64,000 bases of DNA from Elephas maximus indicus (GCF_024166365.1 NC_064820.1:147270001-147334000), one strand, 5' to 3'. Shown: positions 33,451-47,305, numbered from the stretch's first letter. Numbers and translations are program-made. Notes: generated by a model from the letters alone, not told the origin.

Positions 33451-34552
33451 ACCCTTTCCTTTCTTTAAGAGGTCAGAGTTAGCTTTCTCCCTTCCCTCTT
33501 TAAGTAAAAGCCTGCCGGCCTCGAGATTGGTGCCTAGGTGCTGTGCCCTGTGGACTTCCACAGCTTGCAGAACTCCGAGTGGATGGACAGCGGGCTGTGA
33601 ATTTTGATTTTCGGAGTGCACACAACCCTTTCTGTAGTTAGGTGTCTTCTGCAAACTTGTTAATGCTAGTACATTAATAATCGCTTTCAGGCACAACAGG
33701 TAATATGTTTTTAAACGCCTCATGTCGGATAAGGATTTTGGCACAAGGACACTGCGCTGTGGGCGGACTTAAGGAGTAGAAAGAAGACAAAGAAGGCCGT
33801 TATTTATTTTCTGCCCTGATTCAAAACTTTCCGCGCTGGGGCGGGGTGCAGAGCTACTGGCATTTGTTTTGGTCCTTGCTGAGTAGACTCTCAGAGTGAT
33901 TGAGGTGGTTGCAAACGGACATTTCATTTAGAATTATCGTATATTTGATTATATATGATTGTTAGCCAAGTGATCTGAAATAAATCTCTTTGAGAATTAT
34001 GCGATGTTCGCTCTTTGGAAAAAGAGCAGAACTTGGGTTTCTTGAAAGGCAGGTTTTCTCCATGTTTAGAAAGCTTCATGAATGCTTCGTGAAGTTACTA
34101 AAAATAGTTCTTATGTCGTCGGTAAGAGAAGGGAAGAGAATTCTGCCATAAAGAATGGCTCACTGAAAGATTTGTAAAACGACTTCAGAGATAGCAAGTT
34201 TTAGCATATACTTGAATTCTAATTTAGTCTTTCTTACACTGACTTCTTTACATTCAGTGAGCCATTTTAAAAGACGATCTCTTTTAATCTTTGATAGTCT
34301 GCATAGTCTGTTCTATATAATGCTTGCTTCCATTCAACCAAATTTTCTAGACATGTAATATTCGTTCTGATTCTTGTTCTTAAGGACTGTGGCCTTCATA
34401 CTTTCAATCAAGTCGGTACTATAGTATGGGAACAGTTAAGAATATAGTTAGCTGGCAAGCCTTGAAGTGGGAAAAGGGAGGTATTATTAAGTGTAGGGTT
34501 AATGCTTTTGTATGTGAATACTGCATGTAAACATATAACCTGAATATACTGT

Positions 34553-34719
34553 ACTGGTGGAATAGTGGTTAACTGCTACGGCAGCTAACCAAAGGGACGG
34601 CAGTTCGAATCCGCCAGGTGCTCCTTGGAAACTCTATGGGGCGGTTCTACTCTGTCCTGTAGGGTGGCTATGAGTTGGAATCGACTGGACGGCACTGGGT
34701 TTGTTTGTTTGTTTGTTTT
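34553..34719 (+). repeat. AfroSINE
   Basis: 'tactggtggaatagtggtta' head, 'gcagttcgaatccgcc' B box, 'gagttggaatcgactggacgg' tail and a (GTTT)n end. Confidence 0.93.
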
Positions 34720-35512
34720 AATATGGTAGTTATGCAAACAGGATCCAGTGGTGCTGAGTCTCATTGTTTAAAGCCTGAAAGTGGAAAAGGATTGGTTTTA
34801 GCTGTTTCCTTTTTCAGTTTACTATTTGCATGGATAATTGTCATAGCAAATCCCTTGTCCAGTTTGTTAATCAGTTATTGAGTAAACAATACCAATTTCT
34901 TGGCAGTAGCAGGGAAGGAAAATAAAGAATATGTAGAAAACCTACTTTTTAGAAATGTTAAGTTAGTGTCTCATTGTCTTTATATTGGAATTATTAGAAT
35001 AAATGGTTACATTCCTGTCTATTTTGTGTCCCAGTGCTTAGAATAGTGTTTTACGTGCAGTTGGTGCCTAATAAATGTGATCTATGTCAGAAGCAAATAA
35101 ACATAATACAAACCAAATGCATAAATTCCTGGAGCAGATTAAAGGAACTGGAGATGGGTATGAAGTTTTTTGTTTTTAATTGCTGGCCTAATTTTTAAGT
35201 GTTATGTTCTTTTCAAATGTTGGTTTGTATCTGAGTAAAGGATGTGTGGCAGCATCTTGGCTTTAAAAGCCTTAACGTGATGTAAGCTGAGACTCTACAT
35301 GTCTTGAGTGCTAATAGATCAGGAATGTTTTGTTATATTCCGAGAAAACGTAGTAAGGTCCAGAGGGTTTTGCTAAGAACTGAAAAAGCATGAACTATAA
35401 AGCATTGAAATAGATTGTAAGAAGAAACATTTCCCCTCTTTACTGACAGGCCTACCCGTGGAAGAGAACTTGTACCTTTTCACCTCTTTTTATTAGAGGT
35501 TTATGGCAGGAT

Positions 35513-35688
35513 GGGAAACCCTGGTGGCATAGTGGTAAAGTGCTACGGCTGCTAACCAAGAGGTCGGCAGTTCAAATCCGCCAGGCACTCCTTGGAAACT
35601 CTATGGGGCAGTTCTACTCTGTTCTACAGGGTCACTATGAGTCGGAATCGACTCGACGGCAGTGGGTTTGGTTTTTTTTTTTTTTTTT
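35513..35688 (+). repeat. AfroSINE, well preserved
   Basis: 'gggaaaccctggtggcatag' to 'gtcggaatcgactcgacggc' and a long T-run. It is one of the least diverged copies. Flanks tatggcagga / tatggtagaa may be a diverged target duplication. Confidence 0.95.
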
Positions 35689-35904
35689 GGTATGGTAGAA
35701 TGATTTCTGAATTGAAAAAGAGGTCAGTTTTTCTTATAACCTTTCTGCTCACAGGTCTGTGAATGGGTCGCCATGCTAACAACAGAGGTTACCAACAGAA
35801 GGGTTTTCTGGGTATTTGGAGAGAGGAGGGAGCTAAAAAAAAAAGCGTGTATTAAAAACTCAAATAGGAATGTTTTAAATTGAGTCATGTGTTTTCATTT
35901 AAGT

Positions 35905-36120
35905 ATAGTTGAATGATTCTCATCAGGGTTGGGGGAGGATAGATGTTCCCCCCAGAAAATATTAGGCAATGTCTGGAGATATTTTTGGTTGTCAAGAATG
36001 GGGTGGGGTAGGGTAAGGTGCAATGCTACTGACGTTAGGTGGGTAGAGGCCAGAGATCCAGCTAACATCCTACAACGTACAGGACAGCCCCCCACAACAA
36101 AGAATTATCTGGCCCAGATG
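35905..36120. repeat. MER5A (non-autonomous hAT DNA transposon)
   Basis: The centre 'ggcaatgtctggagatattt' and 'gtgggtagaggccagagatc' and the end 'ccccacaacaaagaattatc' match MER5A closely. Confidence 0.85.
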
Positions 36121-36164
36121 ACAAGTGTTGCTTTTGAGAAACTGTATACTATACTATCATTTTT

Positions 36165-36400
36165 GGTTCTGAAGTCAGATTACCTGAATTCATGTTTGGC
36201 TTTACCATTTCCTAATATGTTACCCTGGCAAGTTGCATAAAATCTATGCCTCAGTTTCTGTAGAGTAGAGCTAATAATAGTATGTTCCTCATAGGACTGT
36301 GGTGAAGATTAAATCAGATAATGTGGAAAGTGCCAACCTTACTGCCTAGTACATAGAAAGTACTCAAAGACTGTTAACTTTTAGCTAATATTATTATATT
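36165..36400 (+). repeat. MIR
   Basis: 'tatgcctcagtttctgtaga', 'ctcataggactgtggtgaag' and 'aaagtgccaaccttactgcc' are MIR core and tail segments. Confidence 0.75.
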
Positions 36401-37978
36401 TGGAACCTATCTTGATGATCTCTTATTGTTTCTCATCTGAAATTAGGATTTGAGCTATTCAAGTGACAGTTAATAACCTAGTTCTCCTTATGGGGAATGA
36501 AAAATTACTCCTTTTAATATTTGTATTTAGCTGAGTCTTGTTTTATGTTCTCAAGTTTATAAGGCTTCTGCCTGCCATAAACAAGTAGCTTCTCACTGTA
36601 CATGTTTTTCCTTCATAGTTAAGGCTTTAAGCCAACTGGGCAGCAAATCTATATCTCTTGATTTTCAGTGAATATTTAGTAATTTAACAGAATTCTGTGA
36701 TTTGATTCCCATTTCCTTTTGCCTTTATAAACTGTAATAAACCTAAAATAATTTTGGCTCATATTAATTATTCCTTGGCCTCTGAGAGTAACTGTTTTCA
36801 TAAGTGAGGTCTTAAGTGCAATTTCACATGTACGAAGAGTACAGGCAAACATCTAATGACTAGTCCTTGATATATACATTTGTGACTCCTTTTCTAAGTC
36901 TGAATTGGAACTCATATCTTTATCTCTCTTACCTCATTGCGATATAATTTTGTAGTCCCTAACTTTCATTTCCTGTGTCTATAAACAGTATGGCTATTTA
37001 GGGTTGGCTTGTTATGGTTGTGGTTTTAATACATCCTTTATAAAGAGGGAAAAAAAATCACAGAGATGTCCTCCCAGACAAAACGGAGACTTTGATCTGT
37101 TGGTTAATAGGTCACAGAGCTCCTGTAAGGAAAGAGATCCATGTCGTATTTTTGATCAAGGGAGCAAACCGTGTTGCACGTTCAGCCTTTTGTCTTGACA
37201 ATCATACCTCCAAAATAGGAGATGTTTTGTTATGGTTGTTATCCATATTGTTGTAGTGAAGTTCAACTGTTTATATAAATGTTCACTAATTTTAGTTAAT
37301 GGAAGCCTTTTTTTTTTTTTAACCCTTTGTGTTAATATTGCCTTCTGTTTGGATGGAGTCAGTACCTTGGGCCAAGAGATTGTATTCTTTGCTTGGCACA
37401 TTCTCTCTTTTGTAAAGCGTAACATACACTCAAGGTTCTGTATAAATAATAAATTATAATAATGATCAGGAAGTGTCTGTTTTGTGGAAACTGTGGTCAG
37501 GTCAGAAGTAGTACACATGTGAGAAATATAATAAAAGGCCAAAGGAAGGCATTCTAAGAACTTTAGGCAAACTGAAAAAAAGAATCATGTTAATAGAGTT
37601 CTTGTCTTTCCTAGTATCCTTCTGGGGCTTAGTAACCTAAAAAAAAAGAAGAAGAAAATCCTATAAAACATAACAGATTTACTTTCTACTTGTTTATGTC
37701 TCCAGTTCCTAAGTAGAGAATATTCTGGCTACTTAACCAGCATTATAGTTATCTTGCGTGGCTTTTGTCCCTACCCGTGATTAAATTGAGAAAAACAACT
37801 ATCTTCGAATCTGCTGATGTGTGTTTGTTTATAAGTGGTCTGGAGTCCTGCCTGTCAGTCTAATTTTAGGTATCCTGCATACTTTTTGAAAGACAGAGTA
37901 TTTTCCCACCAAATGCTGTCATATAAATATATATTTGTGTATATGTATTTATGGATATTTTTCTTTTATTTTTCGTAG

Positions 37979-38548
<570 letters not shown>

Positions 38549-41500
38549 ATGAGCAGGAAAGGAGGGCCAGGTTTAGAAGGAAGATTGTGAATAATCCCAA
38601 AGCTTCTTGGTTTTATTTTTACATACATGATTTTATGGCCTGGGCTTTACACATTTGTTTCCCCATTTGACTTTTCCCTGCTTTTGCTTAGAAGCTGCCA
38701 TATGCGGACAGGTGCACTCAGGGCATGAGCAGTGGCATTGTGTTTGTACATAGGTTCAAGTGTCACACCTAACTAAATCATTTTTGCTTTTCCTCTAGAG
38801 TTATGGTTATGTCTCATGTTTCATTACTATTGTTGGGCCATTCTTAATAGATGCTTTATACACTAAACAGCTGAAACCATTATAACTATTAGTTTGTGAA
38901 GTACAATATAATAAAGACACTATCTTGAGGTATTTTTAACTGATGGAGCAAAGCAAACTAATGATTCAGGATTACTTGAGGTAATGACTGAGTTTTTGTA
39001 ACATTTATTTTCATGAGGCAGAACACAGATATTTGTATGTGTTGGCATTTACATAAACTTCAGATGTTAAAAAACTTATTTTTAATGTTCTAGGTTTAAG
39101 CAGCTTATTTATTTATCTGCGTGACATTAATTGGTTTAACCATTAATGTTTTCTTTCAGCAGTGATAAAAGTTGTGTATTTTTTAATTGCCTAAGAGCGT
39201 ATATACCAAACATGACAAATAATGCATATTGACAAAAAATTGAAACTATTTTATGAACAACCGCACATTACATTTTTAGTGAAATACAATGCATCCTGAG
39301 AAGAGCATATTTAATATAACAAAAAAGAAACATTCCTAAAGTCTGCATATAGCTACAGTCACTACATATTGTGTTTCATATACTTACTGAGTTTTAAAGC
39401 ATTATGATTAGTGTTGCTTGTTTATTTGGAATTTTTTTTAGTTTTTCTGAGAAATACTCCCATTGCATTAGCACTTACTGTGTTTTCAGGTTTATATCTA
39501 CCAAAGGACACAAATTTAATGGTAGACTGTAAAACTGGTATAAACAGAATGTAGTTTCCTGACTGTCAAAACCCAAATATTAAGAAATATACAGGAATCC
39601 ATCTATGCATGAAAAATGTAGAAATATGTTGGTTATTTAATTTAAAACCTTATTGTGGATCCTGGGAGACCACTTCGTCCAAAAGAAGAATTTTGTTTTT
39701 CCAACAATGTTTGCTTTAAAAGCAAAATGGATAGAAAAGGAAAAAAATTACTGGGTAGATATATCTAATAGGGACAGAGGGGAATCTCTTTTTCCCCCTT
39801 TTCTGAAAATAATATTCCTTGTTAATACACATTTTATTTATTCTGAGTTCTAAATAGAATAAATTATTATAATCTTTGGATTTGAAAAAAATTCCACTGA
39901 ACTTTAAAATTAACGATGTACGTACTTGCAATTTAATTGCCTTTGAGATTATGATGTAGATTTGCAGGACCCAAAAACTTTAAAAATAATTATAATTTTG
40001 AAAGGGCACATACTGTGTTTTTTTGGCTTGCTCTCAGTTAATGCAAACTCCGATTGCAAATGGATGTCATGTTTCGTACCTTTTTTATCAGGAAAAAAGC
40101 AGCAAGCCTTCAGGTGTTCCAGTGATGCCTGACACAATGAGCTGGACTATGCTGCTCTTTACAGTAAGAGGTGTTGCATTGTATGTGGGGATTGTGTGTA
40201 CTGGCATCTAAGACAGTGACCTCAACAATTTTAGCATTGCACAAACCATAGAGAACAATGGTGGATGACTACATAATCAGTTGTATCATTCTGGCAGCTA
40301 AATCACTACAAGAGTTTGTTCTTGCTGAGGCTTAAAGTATGAAATTTTTAATAATTTCCTCAGAAAAGTATAACTTCTGACACACACAGATGCTTAACAT
40401 CTTTATTCATATGTTCATCTATCCATTTTTATTATGTATCTGTCATTTAGCTGTTTCTCAAGATCATGTTCACCATTTGGGTGCGTAGAAATCCTTTTGA
40501 ACTTGTTCCTGAAGACAGTTGTTTAATTAAATATTCTACTTTAGAATAATATATACCATTGTCAAGAATTTGATTGCATGTTGTATTTTATAGTCAGTTC
40601 ATTTGACATTTCCTTTTCAGTTTATTTGCATTCCTGATTTTGTTATACGGACCCCCTGTCCTTTCCTGTATTCATCCTCCTCACCCCTGAGCCCCCAGCA
40701 CATCTAATGAGTGGTGCTGTGCTGTGTGTCAGAAGATAAAGCAGGTGTATTATTGTATAATGAATTTTGTATACATGCTTATGAAATGGTAAAATCAACT
40801 AAAGGAGGTATGTTCATAACAGTGTTTATTAATATTAGGACCTATATCCCAGGGAAAAAAGCGGGGAGGGTGGCTGCAGTTGTGAATGGATAACATGGTT
40901 TAGAAACCTGAATTTGCTGTTCATGGAAGCAGTTACCTGTAGCATTAGATCTGTTTACTGGTGAGCATTTCCTGATTCCACTTATTTTTCTCCTGGTGAA
41001 CAGTTAACTGGTGCCATGCTAAAGAGAAAGACACCTAAGTGATAACATACACGAAGTCTTAAAATACAAGATATTTTTACTTCTGTATAATCTAAAGACT
41101 ACATTGTGCATCTTCTGTAATACTGTCTCTTGTCATGATAAACACTGAAATAGCATGTTAAATGATTGCCTATACTTTAATATAATCAGTTGGGGAAAAC
41201 GGACCTTTTTTCCTACTGTGTGGGTTGTTCCTTGAAAGATAAATTGCTAATTTTATACTGTGTAATTCTGTTCTTCACAAAATAGGTTTCACTATTCTGT
41301 ATTAAAACTCTTGGTCAGAAAATGATCTACTATTAAAGTAAGTTTGTTTTACATTTTTCTTTAAAAATATTTTAACATGCCTTATTTATTATTGTTATAT
41401 TAACAAATAAGGAGCTACTACATATGAAATTTTCATTTTTTGACAGATACAACTTTGCATAACCAATCTTTAGTATGGGATGATTTTGATACTATCTTTG

Positions 41501-42455
41501 GAGTTTTGCACTGGATATTAAAAAAATACTGGCACATTGTATTGGAAGAAAATAAGTAGTATCTGGTTAATTTTTAATATTTGGGAACATTTTTAAAGTC
41601 ATTGTTTTAGTTAGGCAAAAAAATTCCTAAGATTTTTTATTTACTTTTAAAAGAAACATGTCAAATTAATGTTCATTCCAAACTCATATTTGTGTGAATT
41701 TACATGCACATTTTCATGAAGTAAGAAGAGAGTTTCTTTGAGTTGAGGAGAAGAATTTTTGGATCCATTTATTAGGCCAAGAGTGATCCATCCAGTGTAA
41801 GAATAACGACAGTATATGAGCTAAAAAAACAAAAGCAAACTTCTCCTTATTACTATAAGAAGCTTTAAAAGAATAATTCAGGGGATGCTGATAACTGGTA
41901 CTCTGTCATTGTCTCTATATGCAGTAAAATTTTATGATCCCTTTATAGTGAAATATAAGGATTCACAGTAGTTACTAAAAACATTTTTTCCTTGGACATA
42001 ACATTTTTTTGACTTTTATGTTTTTGTTTTTAAGTATATGCTATTAAACTCTAGAATGTATCTAAATCTTTCCTTTGCTTTCCCTCCTACCCCCCCGACA
42101 CCCAAGTAGATAAACCTGTGCTTTCAGATATAAATGTATTTAATTTTTTGGAAATTTTAATGCTATAGTAAATCAAGTGTGTGATTTATAGTAATCAGAC
42201 CACTCTGATTCTTTAAGTTTTCACAATATTCTCTTCTACAGATAATTATAGAGAAAAGAATTACCAATTAACTGATATAAGCACGCTGTCCTCTGCTGTA
42301 AAAAGTCTGAATAAATACTGTGTATGTTTTTCTGTCCATGAACTTGAGCTACTCGTGTGCAATTATGTGTATGGAATGGAGTAGTGTTCATGATTTGTAT
42401 CTACATCATCATATGGATGTATATTTATTAATAAAGTCATTACTTTAAAACTGTG
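38549..42455 (+). other. C5orf24: C5orf24 3'UTR, long and repeat-free
   Basis: About 3.9 kb of AT-rich sequence follows the stop with no recognisable SINE, LINE or LTR. Repeats resume right after it (AfroSINE remnant at 42485). Hexamers AATAAA occur at 38910-38915, 42310-42315 and 42430-42435; the last is the likely distal signal and the first a possible short isoform. Several ATTTA pentamers are present, for example near 39105. The 3' end is inferred. Confidence 0.75.
42430..42435 (+). terminator. C5orf24: Likely distal poly(A) signal of C5orf24
   Basis: An AATAAA hexamer at the end of the repeat-free block, followed within 25-45 bases by a GT/T-rich stretch ('ctgtgtttacgactttattt'). Another AATAAA lies 120 bases upstream. 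Confidence 0.6.
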
Positions 42456-42484
42456 TTTACGACTTTATTTCCTAGTATTTTCAC

Positions 42485-42545
42485 AGAGTAGAACTACCCC
42501 ATAGAGTTTCCAAGGAGTTTCAAAAAGTTCCATAGAGTTTCAAAA
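42485..42545 (-). repeat. AfroSINE remnant
   Basis: 'agagtagaactaccccatagag' with an internal short duplication of 'ccatagagtttc'. Confidence 0.7.
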
Positions 42546-43030
42546 AGGGGAATGGTAAATGCTAAACCTTTTTTCATAACTGTGGGTCATGCATTTTTCT
42601 TGGGATTGTGCTTTCTGAAATGTCTACTTTGTACTTTACCTTACTCAAATAGTAATATTTATATATTTGTAATTTAAAGTTCTAACTTTCAAATGTATCT
42701 GCTTTTTTTTTTTTTGCATTTTCGTCTCATTGTTAAGATATATTAGGCTAGTAAATTAGTAGTTTCTACTAAAGGCCTATATTTCAATTTAAATGTGATT
42801 GATCCCTTTGCTTTAAAAAGTTCAAATACTAAACATGGCTAGCTTTTTTTTTTTTTTTTTAATATTTACCTTTGGGGGAGCAGAGTATGTATCTTTTGTA
42901 GCTGTTAAATATTTGCGATATAAAAAGAAAAATAATTTCCCTTAAGTATTTGAATATATTACCTTTTTTTAATTTTATACATAGCTTCCAAACCATCTAG
43001 CTTTCAGACCCTCTAGAACAGAAGTAGGAC
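42546..43030. other. Intergenic, unclassified
   Basis: AT-rich sequence with two T-runs (about 42702-42715 and 42844-42860). No element named. Confidence 0.4.
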
Positions 43031-43381
43031 TCCCTTGTTTTTAGGTGCTGTCCAGTCAGTTCTGACTCATAGCAACGCCATCCACAACAGAACAAAACTG
43101 CCCAGTCCTGCACCATACTCACAATCATTGCTATGCTTGAGCCCATTGTTGGAGCCACTGTGTCAGTCCATCTCGTTGAAGGTCTTCCTCTTTTTTGCTG
43201 ACTCTCTACTTTACCAAGCATAATGGATGTCCTTCTCCAAGGACTGATCCCTCCTGAAAACATGTCCAAAGTATGTGAGATGTAGTCTTGCCATCCTTGC
43301 TTCTAAAGAGCCTTCTGGTTGTACTTCTTCCAAGACACATTCATTCATTCTGTTGGCAGTCCATGGTATATTCAGTATTCT

Positions 43382-43822
43382 TCACCAATACCACGATTCA
43401 AAGGTGTCAGTTCTTTTTTGGTCTTCTTTATTCATTGTCCAGCTCTCGCATGCATGTGAGGTGATTGAAAACACCATGGCTTGGGTCAGGCGCACTTTAG
43501 TTCTTAAGGTGACATCTTTGCTTTTCAACACTTCAAACAGGTCTTTTGCAGCAGATTTGCCCAATGCAATGTGTCTTTTGATCTCTTCACTGCTGCTTCC
43601 ATGGGTGTTGATTGCGGATCCAAGTAAAATGAAATCCTTGACAATCTCAGTCTTTTCTGTGTTCATCATGATGTTGCTTATTGGTCCAGTTGTGAGGATT
43701 TTTGCTTTCTTTGCATTGAGGTGTAATCCATACTGAAGGCTGTAGTCTTTGATCTTCATCAGTAAGTGCTTTAAGTCCTCTTCACTTTCAGCAAGCAAAG
43801 TTGTGTCATCTGCATAATGCAC
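43382..43822 (-). pseudogene. RTE reverse transcriptase fragment with YADD box
   Basis: 146 codons open, beginning at the catalytic MHYADDTTLL box and running through the thumb-like GSAINTHGSSSEEIKRHIALG segment. The catalytic Asp pair is intact here, unlike in the other RTE copy. It is separated from the upstream RT fragment (43882-44364) by a frame shift. Confidence 0.85.
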
Positions 43823-43881
43823 GTTGTTAATGACCCTTCCTCCAGTCTGATGCCCCTTTCTTCTTCATGTAATCCAGCTTC

Positions 43882-44364
43882 TTAGATTATTTGCTCAGCA
43901 TACAGATTGAATAGGTATGGTGAAGGGATACAACTCTGATGCACACCTTTCCTGACTTTAAACCATGGAGTATCCCCTTGTTCTGTTTGAATGACTGCCT
44001 CTTGATCCATGTACAGAGCTCTCATGAGCACAATTAAATGTTCCGGAATTCCCATTCTCCGCAATGTTATCCATAAGTCGTTGTGATTCACACAGTTGAA
44101 CGCCTTAGAATAGTCAATAAAACATAGGTAAACATCTTTCTGGTATTCTCTGCTTTTAGCCAGGATCCATCTGACATCAGCAATGATATCCCTTGTTCCA
44201 CATCCTCTTCTAATTTTGGCTTGAATTTCTGGCAGTTCCCTGTGGTTATACTGCTGCAGCCACTTTTGAATGATCTTCAGCAAAATTTTGCTTACATGTG
44301 ATATTAATGTTATTGTTTGGTAATTTCCACATTTGATTAGATCACCTTTCTTGGGAATAGACAT
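43882..44364 (-). pseudogene. RTE reverse transcriptase fragment (fingers/palm)
   Basis: 160 codons open. It starts in the IPKKGDLIKCGNYQTI motif and includes the FIDYSKAFNCV motif and a GVHQSCIPSPYLFNLY segment, where the usual G-C-I-LSP-LFN pattern is altered. Confidence 0.85.
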
Positions 44365-45377
44365 AAATATGAATCTCTTCTAGCAGGTGGGCCAGGAAGC
44401 TGTCTTCCAAATTTTTTAGTATAGATGAATGAGCACTTCCAGTGTTGCATCTCTTTGTTGAAACCTCTGAATTGGTATTCGTCAATTCCTGCGGACTTGT
44501 TTTTCGCCAGTGTCTTCAGTGCAGCGTGGACTTCTTCCATCAGTACCATTGGTTCCTGATCATATGTTACCTCCTGAAATGGCTGAACATCGACCAATTC
44601 TTTTTGGTATAGTGATTCTGTGTATTCCTTCCATCTTCATTTGATACTTCCTGTGTCATTTAATATTTTCCCCGTAGAATCCTTCAGTATTGCAACTCGA
44701 GGCTTGAATTTTTTCTTCAGTTCTTTCAGCTTGAGAAATGCTGAGTGTGTTCTTCCCTTTTGGTTTTCTGTCTCCAGGTCTTCACACATTTCATTATAAT
44801 ACTTGGTCCTCTTGAGCCACTCTTTGAAATCTTCTGTTCAGCTCTTTTACTTCATCATTTTTTCCTTTCGTTTTAGCTTTCCATGTTCAAGAGCAAGTTT
44901 CAGAGTCTCTTCTGACATCCACTTAGGTCTTTTCTTTCTTTCCTGTCTTTTTAATGCCTCTTGTTTTCTTCATGTATGATGTCTTTGATGTCATTCCAGA
45001 ACTTGTCTGGTCTTTGGTCATTAGTGTTCAGTGCGTCAAATCTATTCTTGAGATGGCCTGGAAATTCAGGTGGGATGTACTGAAGGTCATACTTTGGCTC
45101 TCGTGGACTTGTTCTAATTTTCTTCAGTTTCATCTTGAACTTGCCTATGAGTAATTGATGGTCTGATCCGCAGTCTGCCTGTGGCCTTGTTCTGACTGAT
45201 GATACTGAGCTTTTCCATCGTCTCTTTTCACAGATGTAGTTGATTTGATTCCTTTGTATTCCATCTGGCGATGTCCATGAGTATAGTCGCCATTTATGTT
45301 GGTGAAAAAAGGTATTTGCAATGAAGAAGTTGTTGGTCTTGCAAAATTCAAACATGTGATCTCCAGCATTGTTTCTC

Positions 45378-45710
45378 TCACCAAGGCCATTTTCCAACTA
45401 CTGATCCTTCTTTGTTTCCAACTTTTGCATTCCAATCACCAGTAATTATCAGTGCATCCTGTTTGCATGTTCGATCAATTTCAGACTGCAGAAGTTGGTA
45501 AACTTTAGTTTCTTCATCTTTGGCCTTAGTGGTTGGGGCATAAATTTTAGTAACACTTGTATTAACTGGTCTTCCTTGTAGGCGTAGGCGTATGGACGTT
45601 ATACTATCACTGTCAGCATCGTACTTCATGATAGATCTTGAAATGTTCTTTTTGATGATGAATGGAACACCATTCCTCTTCAAGTTGTCATCCCCTGTAT
45701 AGTAGACCAT
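45378..45710 (-). pseudogene. RTE endonuclease fragment
   Basis: 110 codons open, with the IYAPT and GDWNAKVG motifs of apurinic-type endonuclease domains. The N-terminal part lies beyond the inserted L1, at 46585-46794. Confidence 0.82.
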
Positions 45711-45799
45711 ATGAATGTCCGATTCAAAATGACTAATTCCAGTCCAATTCAGCTCGCCAATGCTTAGGATATAATCTTTATGTGTTCCATTTCATTTTT

Positions 45800-46633
45800 T
45801 TTCTTTTTATATTTTTATTGTGCTTTAAGTGAAAGTTTAGAACAATCAAGTCAGTCTCTTATACAAAACCTTATATACACCTTGCTATATACTCCTAGTT
45901 GCTCTCCCCCTAATGAGACAGCATATTCCTTCTCTCCTCCCTGTGTTTCTGTATCCAGCCAGCTTCTGTCCCCCTTGGCCTTCACATCTCCCCTCCAGAC
46001 AGGAGGTACACACAGTCTCATGTGTCTACTTGATCAAAGAAGCTCACTCCTCACCAGTATCATTTTCTGTCTTATAGTCCAGTCCAGAGTTGGCTTTGGG
46101 AGTGGTTCCTGTCTTGGGCTAGCAAGGTCTGGGGACCATGGCCACTGGGGTCCCTCTAGTCTCAGTCAGACCATTAAGGCTGGTCTTCTTATGAAAATTT
46201 GGGGTCTGCATCCCACTGCTCTCCTGCTCCTTCAGGGATTCTCTGTTGTCATCCCTGTCATGGCAGTCATCAGTTGTAGCTGGGCACCATCTAGTTCTTC
46301 TGGTCTCAGGCTGATGTAGTCTCTTATTTATATGGCCCATTCTGACTCTTGGGCTCATACTTACCTTGTGTCTTTGGTGTTCTTCATTCTCCTTTGCTCC
46401 AGGTGGGTTGAGACCAATTGTTGCATCTTAGATGGCTGCTTGCTAGTGTTTAAGACCCCAGACGCCACTCTCCAAAATGGGATGCAGAATGTTTTCATTA
46501 TGCCAATTGACTTAGATATCCCCTGAAACCATGGTCCCCAAACTCCTGCCCCTGTTATGCTGGCCTTCAAAGCATTCAGTTTATTCAGGAAACTGCTTTT
46601 GGTTTAGTCCAGTTGTGCTGACCTCTCCTGTAT
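45800..46633 (-). repeat. L1 3'UTR insertion in RTE with exact 17-bp target duplication
   Basis: An antisense, 5'-truncated L1 consisting of 3'UTR, flanked by tgttccatttcattttt at 45783-45799 and 46634-46650. The right copy is followed by ga, close to the L1 TTTT/AA site. RTE sequence is continuous across it. Confidence 0.95.
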
Positions 46634-47100
46634 TGTTCCATTTCATTTTTGATGATTTCCAGTTTTCCTAGATTGATACTTCGTACATTCCACGTTCCGA
46701 TTATTAATGGATGTTTGCAGCTGTTTCTTCTCATTTTGAGTTGTGCCACATCAGCAAATGAAAGTCCCAAAAGGCTTGACTCCATCCATGTCATTAAGGT
46801 GGATTCTACTTTGAGGCAGGTCTTCCCCAGTTATAATTTATAAGTGCCTTCTAACCTGAGGGGCTCACTCATCTTCCGGCACTATGTCAATGTCCTGCTG
46901 CTGTTAATAAGGTTTTCACTGGCTAATTCTTTTCAGAAGTAGACTACCCGTTCCTTCCTAGTCTGTCTTAGTCTGGAAGCTCAGCTGAAACCTGTCTGCC
47001 ACGGGTGGCCCTGCTAGTATTTGAATACTGGTGGCATAGCTTCTAGCTTCACAGCAACATACAAGCCCCCACAGTACGACAATCTGACAGATGTGTGGGG

Positions 47101-47305
47101 GAGGAGTTCCTAGGTGGCACAAATGGTTAATCGCTTGACTACTAGAGGCAAGTTGGCAGTTCAAACCCACCGAGAGATGCCTAGAAGACAGGCCTGGCAA
47201 TCTGCTTTCAATAAGTCACAGCCTTGAAAACCCAGTGAAGTGCAGATTTACTCTGCACACATAGGGTCACTGAGTTGGAGCCGACTAGTGGCCAACTAAC
47301 AACAG
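47101..47305 (+). repeat. AfroSINE variant
   Basis: Begins 'gaggagttcctaggtggcac' and ends 'gagttggagccgactagtgg' followed by 'ccaactaacaacag'. The head differs from the common type (Val/Ile-tRNA-like start replaced). Confidence 0.85.

Larger units (their letters stand above)
33203..37978 (+). other. C5orf24: C5orf24 intron 1
   Basis: A 4.8-kb intron running from the gtaggt donor to the ttttcgtag acceptor. It holds two AfroSINEs, a MER5A, a MIR and otherwise unclassified sequence. No coding exon was recognised inside it. Confidence 0.65.
43031..47090 (-). mobile_element. RTE (BovB-like) LINE, near full length, split by L1
   Basis: About 3.2 kb of RTE (43031-45799 and 46634-47090) in antisense. 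From the 5' side (right to left) I see endonuclease motifs GTWNVRSI (about 46750), GDWNAKVGN (about 45420) and SDHQLL (about 45160). Then come the RT segments ending FIDYSKAFNCVNHN (about 44130) and YADDTTLLAE (about 43810), and a C-terminal KRGRPSTRWTDTV block (about 43180). The reading frame is broken by several frameshifts, but individual pieces of 145-160 codons remain open, so this copy is younger than the one at 27703. Confidence 0.92.

Noticed and set aside
33226..33744. 172-codon open frame on the minus strand across the CpG island
   Set aside because: The composition follows GC content, there are no recognisable domains, and it is antisense to the C5orf24 exon 1/intron junction. Long frames are expected by chance in CpG islands.
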